Positions 6,529-12,175 of a stretch of 12,175 nt of DNA are shown here, in pieces (positions within the stretch are counted from its first letter, which is position 1; every line of letters starts with the position of its first letter). Made by a program: the position numbers and the translations under genes. This stretch comes from an uncultured Eubacterium sp. Lineage in GTDB: Bacteria > Bacillota > Clostridia > Lachnospirales > Lachnospiraceae. Location of the stretch: positions 1 to 12,175 of the forward strand of contig CABRZK010000048.1 in assembly GCA_902475415.1 (NCBI GenBank). Reading direction: 5' to 3'. The notes below the pieces were generated by a model that had not been told where the DNA came from, ran no database searches, and saw only the letters and a list, made by a program, of their open reading frames with translations.

Positions 6529-8560
6529 CATTTTCTTCTTCCACATACTGACCATCATCCATCCGTGCTCGCACAAATGGAACCGCTTCTCTGTGACAGA
6601 ATACATTATGATGAATCCATGCATCCGGATTACCGGAAGGGCTGATGCTACCTCCCAGGTCGTCCATGCTGACATTATATCGAAATTCATTATGAATTGC
6701 CTCTTCCAGGCAGAACATGACACAACCACCTTCATTTAACCGACTGTAATTATACTGATACAATGTGCCATCTCCGGAATCTGCGTCCCAGGCCATACTG
6801 TCCTGATTCAGCCGCATATCACGCATTTCATTGTAAGTCAGCAACGCATCTTTGCACTTCCATGGCCAGATTCCTGCTGCCACTTTGCCTGCACGATTTT
6901 CCGGTTTCTGATAAACACGGTCATTCATTTCCAGGGCACAACTGTCTCCGGTATTATATTCCACCAGCGGTTTCATGGCATACATGACAGTAATACCGTC
7001 ACCACCGATTTCTTCTACATAGTTATCTGCAAGATAGATATTGTGGTGTCCATACCGTTCAAACAATTCATCCGGAAGTTCCGCCATCATAAATTCTTTG
7101 CACTTATAGCTGTAACCGACTGCAATTCCCCAGCGGCTTGTACGTTTCAGATGACAACCGCGCACACTGATATTTTCAAACCGTGCCACTCCGGTCTGCT
7201 CCTCGTTTTCCGGTTTCAAACAGGTAAAATAAATACCACCATTATTCATATGCTTATCGTACACATTGCCTTCCACATCATGGATATACAGATTATTCAG
7301 ATGAATTTCATGTAACGTACCATAATTCTTCGCGATTCCTGCCACACCAGTCCGGTTCATCTTATGAGGAGCCGAATACTGTTCACCAAATACGCCACCA
7401 CAGTTGGTTATTTCCAGATTTTCCACCGTAATATATTCACAATCATACAGCAAAACAGAGGAAGATACATATCCTTTGTATACATGCGTCGGTGAATCCA
7501 GTTCATTTCCATAATCCTGATACCAGATTCCCTGTCCATTTGTCTGAATCAGAGGTCTTGCACCTTTTCCATAAGCACCCACATAAATTGGCTGTTCTTT
7601 TGTTCCTTTCACTGACAAATGCAAAAACTGTCCTTCAAACACAGATCCGCGTTCCAGAAGCACCTGATCTCCCGGCTGCAAATGCAGTCGGTTTACCGCA
7701 TACAGACTTCGCAACGGATAATCTGCGGTACCATCATTCAGATCATTTCCACGTAACGAACTTACATAGTAATAACGTCCTACACGATCAACATCAGCCT
7801 TATCTCCAGGCATAGCATTTTCAGCAAACGTCATCTTTCCAGATATATTTGCCCTGCTTACATAATCTCTATACCTTGCATCTTCCAGCTCCTGCTGCTC
7901 TGTCTGCATCTGCATCCATATGGATTCGAACGCATCCATCCAGCGAACTGCATCAATAATCTGTTCCTCTGTATATTTGCTGTTTTCGTAATAGTCGATT
8001 TCCTGCGTCTGATTCTCATTTGATTTTTTTACCGGTTTTGCATGCACGTTTACCAGTTCATCAAACTCCTGCATTTTCAGCCATTTTTCAATAATCAGAT
8101 CTACTTCCTCATATGGGAACAGATCCCCGTGATATCTGGTAAACAGGTCCTTATTTTGCTCATAAAACTCCCGCTTTTCTGCATCACTGTATACACGGCA
8201 CTCATGCATTCCCACCTCATTCCCCTTATAAACTGCAAATTCCAGACGAATACTCTTCAACTCATAATCCAGATACATCTGTGGTGTCAGATAACGTGCT
8301 CCATATGCAGCTGTACCAGCTTTCCATTCACGCTCATTTTTCCAGAAAGTCTCTGCTCTGCGCTCATCTACCAGCTGTTCCACTTTATTCAGAAAATCAC
8401 CTGAATTATCTGTTCCAATCAGTTCTGCATGTTCCTTTAAAAATCTGTTTTTATTTTTCCATCGCTCATAAAACCCCTTCGGCGAACAATCCTCATACAT
8501 TTCCAGAGAATCTGCAACCTTGTATGTCGCATAAATTTCTGCCAGAATTTCTCTGTTCAT
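6512..8560 (-). CDS. Right-handed parallel beta-helix protein, probable intracellular carbohydrate-active enzyme
   Basis: This 682-residue protein has two parts. Residues about 262-655 look like a pectate-lyase-type right-handed beta-helix: the entry YYYVSSLRGNDLNDGTADYP (263-282) is typical, followed by rung-like segments such as ITVENLEITNCGG (377-389), GIAVG (478-482), IGGDGITVMYA (518-528), AAGIWPWKCKDALLTYNEM (561-579) and LYQYNYSRLNEGG (600-612). Such folds occur in polysaccharide lyases, epimerases and several glycoside hydrolase families. Residues 1-240 are charged and mainly helical and are not part of the helix; SDAEKREFYEQNKDLF (125-140) recalls the linkers of SurA/PrsA-type chaperones, a weak resemblance. 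There is no signal peptide, so it should act in the cytoplasm. The ATG at 8560 follows AAGGAGA by 8 bases and lies 15 bases after the GH42 stop, so the two are co-transcribed. The fold is fairly sure; reaction and substrate are not known. Confidence 0.8.
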   Translation of the reverse strand: MNREILAEIYATYKVADSLEMYEDCSPKGFYERWKNKNRFLKEHAELIGTDNSGDFLNKVEQLVDERRAETFWKNEREWKAGTAAYGARYLTPQMYLDYELKSIRLEFAVYKGNEVGMHECRVYSDAEKREFYEQNKDLFTRYHGDLFPYEEVDLIIEKWLKMQEFDELVNVHAKPVKKSNENQTQEIDYYENSKYTEEQIIDAVRWMDAFESIWMQMQTEQQELEDARYRDYVSRANISGKMTFAENAMPGDKADVDRVGRYYYVSSLRGNDLNDGTADYPLRSLYAVNRLHLQPGDQVLLERGSVFEGQFLHLSVKGTKEQPIYVGAYGKGARPLIQTNGQGIWYQDYGNELDSPTHVYKGYVSSSVLLYDCEYITVENLEITNCGGVFGEQYSAPHKMNRTGVAGIAKNYGTLHEIHLNNLYIHDVEGNVYDKHMNNGGIYFTCLKPENEEQTGVARFENISVRGCHLKRTSRWGIAVGYSYKCKEFMMAELPDELFERYGHHNIYLADNYVEEIGGDGITVMYAMKPLVEYNTGDSCALEMNDRVYQKPENRAGKVAAGIWPWKCKDALLTYNEMRDMRLNQDSMAWDADSGDGTLYQYNYSRLNEGGCVMFCLEEAIHNEFRYNVSMDDLGGSISPSGNPDAWIHHNVFCHREAVPFVRARMDDGQYVEEENEFQVI

Positions 8561-8575
8561 TTTGATATTCTCCTT

Positions 8576-10582
8576 CTATCTTTTTAAGATAATCGTTGAA
8601 AATGGTCTCATTTCTCCGGTCACTTCACCAAAGAGTACTTCTGCACCATCCAGATCCGGTGTAAATGCAGTCGGTACTTTATTGAAGTTCTGGATAAAGA
8701 TATATTCTGCATTTTCACTCTGGCGTGTTGATACTTCAATTCCTTCCGGAATATGCTGATTCAGAGGTTTTACTATATCTGATTTTGCCACGATTTCCGC
8801 ATACACATCATCGTAGAATTTCTGTTCAGAATCAGCACATACATAATATGCTTTTCCTTTACCAAATTCGTTGACTGTCATAGCCGGAGTACCTGCATAG
8901 AAGTCTTCTCCGTATACAAACAACGGTTCTGCTGTTTTTACGTCTACCAACTGGCACAAATGCTCACATTTATAAGCCATATCTCCGACTACAGCTTTTA
9001 CCACATTGCTCTCGCCATCGTAAAGTCCATCAATTTCTGTGCTGCGCAGTCCCATGACATCCATCAGACCACCCGGTGTGCCACCAAGTACGCACAAATC
9101 GTTTTCGTCTACCACACCACTCCAGTAAGTCATAATAAAGATTCCACCATTTTCCACAAATTTACGGACTTTGTCTTCGAATCCGGCGCGGAACATATAG
9201 AGCATCGGTGCTACGACGATCTTGTATCCGTCAATATCCTGTGTCATATCCGGCAGATCAACATTCAGCCCCTGCTTGCGGAACGCATAATAGGATTTCT
9301 CCACAGCTTCTTTGTAATACAATCCTTTGTTACGCGGTCCCTGTGCTTCTTCCAGTGCCCAGCGGTTCTCCCAGTCATAGATCACAGCCACATCCGCTTT
9401 GACGGTTGCATGTTTCAGTTCATCAATCTGTTCCAGATCTGCGCCAACCTCTTTACACTCCTGATAGGTGCGCTCATCTTCTTTTCCATAATGATCGATC
9501 AGGGCACCATGGAATTTTTCAAATCCGCCACGGCCTTTTCTGATATGGAAATACATGACACTGTCGGATCCATGTGCAACTGCCTGCAAAGATGCTGTCT
9601 CAAGCATTCCCGGACGTTTCAGCTTGCTGACAGACTGCCAGTTTGTCGGTCCCGGGCAGGATTCCATCAGAATAAATGGCTCTTTCTTTAAGGTACGCAT
9701 GATATCATGCTGCATGCCATTGTCCATGGCGATCAGACGCTCCGGTCCTTTGTGCCACTGTGGATAATTATCCCAGGATACTACATCAAGTACTTTTGCC
9801 ATCTCATGATAATTAATAGTCGGGAAGTTATACATCAGGTTGGTGGTTGCCGGTTTTGTTCCACCTGCATCACGCAGCGCCTGAATCTCTGCTTTGCAGA
9901 AATCAATGCTCTGGTCACTGACAAAACGTTTCCAATCAAGTACCAGACCATGGATAGATGTCTCTCCTAACGGTGTCGGGCTCTCTATCTGATCAAAATT
10001 CTGATAATCATGACTCCAGAACGCTGTATTCCATCTGCGGTTTACTTCTTTGATATCATTATTGTATTTCTTTTTCAACCAGTTACGGAACGCACTCTGA
10101 CACAGCGGGCAATGACACTCTCCGCCATACTCATTGGAAATATGCCACATCAACACGCCCGGATGATGATCAAAACGCTCTGCCAGTTTCATATTGATCT
10201 GACGTACTTTCTGTCGATAAATTGGCGATGTATAGCAATGATTATGACGCTGTCCAAAAATATTTCTCTGACGCATCTCATTGACACGGAGCACTTCCGG
10301 GTAACGATCTGCCAGCCAGTGCGGACGTGCACCGGACGGAGTAGCCAGAAATACAGAGATTCCATTTTCATACAGACGATTGATGATTTCTTCCATCCAG
10401 TCCAAATCATATACACCTTCCTGCGGTTCCAGCTTGGACCAGGCAAAAATACCGAGAGAAACGGTATTTACATGTGCTTTTTTCATCAAGCGAATGTCCT
10501 CTGCCAAAATATCCGGATATTCTAACCACTGATCCGGATTATAGTCTCCACCATAAATTAAACGATCAAATTTAACACCCAT
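8576..10582 (-). CDS. GH42 beta-galactosidase
   Basis: A 668-residue glycoside hydrolase family 42 enzyme, which removes terminal beta-galactose from oligosaccharides by a retaining mechanism. The N-terminus LIYGGDYNPDQW (8-19) is a family signature. The acid/base Glu is E151 in WHISNEYGG and the nucleophile is E307 in FILMESCPGPTNW. The four cysteines of the family's zinc site are present: C116, C156, C158 and C161 (GECHCPLC). The rest fits the usual order: TIM barrel to about 385, trimerisation domain to about 590, and a small beta-sandwich at the end. Length is normal and there is no signal peptide, so substrate must be imported, presumably by the ABC permeases encoded upstream. The ATG at 10582 follows AAAGGA by about 8 bases. 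The substrate could be a galactan fragment, a galacto-oligosaccharide or another galactoside; many family members prefer these to lactose. I see no convincing promoter just ahead of it. Confidence 0.95.
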   Translation of the reverse strand: MGVKFDRLIYGGDYNPDQWLEYPDILAEDIRLMKKAHVNTVSLGIFAWSKLEPQEGVYDLDWMEEIINRLYENGISVFLATPSGARPHWLADRYPEVLRVNEMRQRNIFGQRHNHCYTSPIYRQKVRQINMKLAERFDHHPGVLMWHISNEYGGECHCPLCQSAFRNWLKKKYNNDIKEVNRRWNTAFWSHDYQNFDQIESPTPLGETSIHGLVLDWKRFVSDQSIDFCKAEIQALRDAGGTKPATTNLMYNFPTINYHEMAKVLDVVSWDNYPQWHKGPERLIAMDNGMQHDIMRTLKKEPFILMESCPGPTNWQSVSKLKRPGMLETASLQAVAHGSDSVMYFHIRKGRGGFEKFHGALIDHYGKEDERTYQECKEVGADLEQIDELKHATVKADVAVIYDWENRWALEEAQGPRNKGLYYKEAVEKSYYAFRKQGLNVDLPDMTQDIDGYKIVVAPMLYMFRAGFEDKVRKFVENGGIFIMTYWSGVVDENDLCVLGGTPGGLMDVMGLRSTEIDGLYDGESNVVKAVVGDMAYKCEHLCQLVDVKTAEPLFVYGEDFYAGTPAMTVNEFGKGKAYYVCADSEQKFYDDVYAEIVAKSDIVKPLNQHIPEGIEVSTRQSENAEYIFIQNFNKVPTAFTPDLDGAEVLFGEVTGEMRPFSTIILKR

Positions 10583-10702
10583 GTCTGTGTCCTTTCTTTC
10601 TATACGGGATTTACCCGCCTTCTCTTTTTATTTTAACTGAAAATGCTCCTGTCCTCTGATCAAATAATCATTGGAAGTCTGTTTCCAGTCTGGTTCTGTT
10701 TG

Positions 10703-10733
10703 AAAAACCCCACGGCGAAACCACCGTGGGGTT
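10703..10733 (-). terminator. Rho-independent terminator after the ABC permease genes
   Basis: A perfect 10-bp stem (10706-10715 with 10724-10733, AACCCCACGG and its complement) with an 8-base loop is followed on the minus strand by five T residues that overlap the stem foot (10707-10703). It lies 46 bases after the permease stop and ahead of the GH42 gene, so the transporter transcript ends here wholly or in part. Confidence 0.85.
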
Positions 10734-10778
10734 GCATAAGTTGCAATATTATGTTTGATATGACTATTTATCTCGTCA

Positions 10779-11609
10779 TTATTTAACGGCACCTGTAATA
10801 CCTTCTGCAAACTGTTTCTGAAGGATAAAGAAGATAACCATAGTAGGAATAGAACAGAATAATACACCCATCATGATCATACCATAATCAAGTTTATAAC
10901 CACCAGTCATATTTGCAATTAACATAACCATATTCAGAGATTCACCATTTGTCATACAGATCTTCGGCCACAGATATGCATTCCATGCATTCATAAATGT
11001 AATAACTGCTGCTGCTGCATAAGTAGATTTCATAACCGGCATATACATCTGGAAGAAAATCTGAATCTCGTTCAATCCGTCGATACGTGCTGCCTCAATA
11101 ATATCTACCGGGAATGATCTCGAATTTTGTCGGAACATCATAATCATAAACGGCGTTGAAATGATCGGCAGGAAAAATCCAGGTACAGTATTCAATAAAT
11201 GTGCTTTACTGAACATCTGGAATAACGGAATCATAGTTGCTACCTGCGGAATCATCATACCAAGAAGCAGAACGGAGAATAATCTGTCTTTCCACTTGTC
11301 ATGATAAACTTCAAATCCGTAACCAGCCAAAGAACAAATAAACAAACAGATGATTGTAACTGAAATCGCATATATAAATGAATTTTTCATTGCCAGAGCC
11401 AGTGGCTGCTGTTCAATCAAATTTCTAAAGTTCTCTGCTGCATAGACTCCAAAAGTCAATTTACCTTTGGAAATATCAACATAATTATTGGTTGCTGCCA
11501 TGATCATCCAGTAAAAAGGAAATACAGAGATCAGTGACACAATTCCAAGGAAAATATAAGTAGGGATCAGTCGACGCTGAATCATTGATTTGTTTTTCTT
11601 TTTAGTCAC
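10779..11609 (-). CDS. Sugar ABC transporter permease, MalG/UgpE type
   Basis: This is a 276-residue inner permease of a CUT1-type carbohydrate importer, which with a second permease forms the membrane channel energised by an MsmK/MalK-like ATPase. It has a short basic N-terminus, a first membrane helix at about 17-37 (IFLGIVSLISVFPFYWMIM), further hydrophobic helices, and the EAA loop EAARIDG...P (about 172-191) that contacts the ATPase. It ends in FAEGITGAVK, typical of the MalG side. A GTG start at 11609 is preferred to the GTG at 11618: AGGTGAT, a strong ribosome binding site, lies just ahead of it, whereas the upstream GTG has a poor one and is itself part of that site. The gene overlaps the preceding permease stop by 8 bases, so the two are translationally coupled. 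Substrate cannot be read from the sequence; the neighbouring GH42 suggests a galactoside. Confidence 0.93.
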   Translation of the reverse strand: MTKKKNKSMIQRRLIPTYIFLGIVSLISVFPFYWMIMAATNNYVDISKGKLTFGVYAAENFRNLIEQQPLALAMKNSFIYAISVTIICLFICSLAGYGFEVYHDKWKDRLFSVLLLGMMIPQVATMIPLFQMFSKAHLLNTVPGFFLPIISTPFMIMMFRQNSRSFPVDIIEAARIDGLNEIQIFFQMYMPVMKSTYAAAAVITFMNAWNAYLWPKICMTNGESLNMVMLIANMTGGYKLDYGMIMMGVLFCSIPTMVIFFILQKQFAEGITGAVK

Positions 11610-12175
11610 GTGTATCACCTACTTTCATATTGATAAATGCAAGAATTGCTACAAGCACAAATATAAAGAATGACATTGCACAACCATATCCAAAGTTCGG
11701 TGTACGTAAGAATACGGTATTATATACATGATGTGACATTGTAATAGTTGCATTTGCAGGTCCACCATTTGTCAGGTTGACTGACTCATCAAACAACTGT
11801 AATGTACCATTAATAGACATAATAAATGTCATAATAATTGTCGGTTTTAACAATGGTACAGTGATACTCCAGAATGTTTTCCATCCATTGGCTCCATCAA
11901 TTTTGGCTGCCTCATATACGGAGTACTCAATATTCTGTAAGCCGGCCAGGTAGAATACCATATTGTAACCTGTCCATCTCCATACCAACGCAATAATAAT
12001 TACGATTTTCGCACTCATGGCATTTCCAAGGAAGTTATATCCATGATCAAGAATGCCAAGTCCAATTAATGCATTATTTACAAAACCATCCTGAGCAAAC
12101 AGGAAACGGAAAATTAATGCATAAGAAACCAGAGATGTTGCACATGGTAAGAATACGCATGTACGGAAAAATCCT
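11602..12175 (-). CDS. Sugar ABC transporter permease, MalF/UgpA type, C-terminal part
   Basis: The frame is open from the window edge (12175) to the TAA at 11602-11604, giving the last 190 residues; the true start lies outside. The first visible residues FFRTCVFLPCATSLVSYA followed by LIFRFLFA are the usual helix of UgpA/LacF-type permeases, which shows that the ATG at 12018 is an internal Met and not the start. The EAA loop appears as YEAAKIDGANGWKTFWSITV and the LFDESVNLTNGGPANAT segment is a common feature of this family. With the MalG-type partner downstream it makes the heterodimeric channel of a CUT1 sugar importer. A solute-binding lipoprotein gene is usually found just upstream and is expected beyond the right edge. 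Confidence 0.93.
   Translation of the reverse strand, partial: GFFRTCVFLPCATSLVSYALIFRFLFAQDGFVNNALIGLGILDHGYNFLGNAMSAKIVIIIALVWRWTGYNMVFYLAGLQNIEYSVYEAAKIDGANGWKTFWSITVPLLKPTIIMTFIMSINGTLQLFDESVNLTNGGPANATITMSHHVYNTVFLRTPNFGYGCAMSFFIFVLVAILAFINMKVGDTRD
11614..11620 (-). promoter_or_regulatory. Ribosome binding site fixing the GTG start of the second permease
   Basis: AGGTGAT on the minus strand matches the anti-Shine-Dalgarno sequence and ends 4 bases before the GTG at 11609 (8 bases counted from AGG). It lies within the 3' end of the preceding permease gene. Confidence 0.55.

Noticed and set aside
8960..9691. 243-residue open frame on the plus strand
   Set aside because: It lies wholly inside the GH42 gene on the other strand. 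Its translation shows no domain, and GH42 is certain from its catalytic residues.
1..12175. CRISPR arrays, tRNA or rRNA genes, insertion sequences, phage genes
   Set aside because: I looked on both strands and saw no regularly spaced repeats, tRNA-like folds, transposase or integrase genes. The only repeats are the 42-bp pair, the hairpins and the Ser/Asn tract.

Overview
The window looks like a chromosomal segment of a low-to-moderate GC gut Firmicute, most likely a member of the Lachnospiraceae. This rests on the gene style (intracellular GH42 enzyme next to a sugar ABC importer, a BspA-type LRR_5 protein, a DUF2201/VWA plus MoxR pair) and on strong AGGAGG-type ribosome binding sites. It is an inference; there is no rRNA or other marker here. 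Every gene I can support lies on the minus strand, so the window reads biologically from right to left. Gene density is high, and no gene-free stretch exceeds about 250 bases.

Right end (12175 to about 6512), carbohydrate import and breakdown. Two MalF/MalG-type permease genes overlap by 8 bases; the first is cut by the window edge. They end at a clear Rho-independent terminator (10703-10733). Next come a GH42 beta-galactosidase and, 15 bases after it, a 682-residue right-handed beta-helix protein without a signal peptide. The likely job of the block is to import an oligosaccharide and process it in the cytoplasm. The binding protein and regulator probably lie upstream, outside the window.

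Middle (6530 to 5280). The end of the beta-helix gene carries two tandem, imperfect 42-bp units. Beyond them is a good extended -10 promoter driving a 323-residue single-pass membrane protein with a coiled coil and a long Ser/Asn/Thr-rich stalk. A large, nearly perfect hairpin (5283-5340) follows it.

Left of that (5136 to 3721) is an enolase gene. Its catalytic residues are all present, but it carries a net insertion of about 47 residues between two metal ligands and has a short C-terminus, so it may be a secondary, divergent enolase.

Left end (3544 to 1). A three-gene, tightly spaced operon encodes a DUF2201-like protein with a VWA domain and an intact MIDAS, a 506-residue MoxR-type AAA+ ATPase, and a leucine-rich repeat (LRR_5) protein that starts inside the ATPase gene and runs off the window. 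No signal peptide is seen on any of them. This ATPase/VWA/LRR cassette is the best candidate for a poorly described system: MoxR and VWA proteins usually work as a remodelling pair, and the cytoplasmic LRR protein would be a plausible recognition or scaffold subunit.
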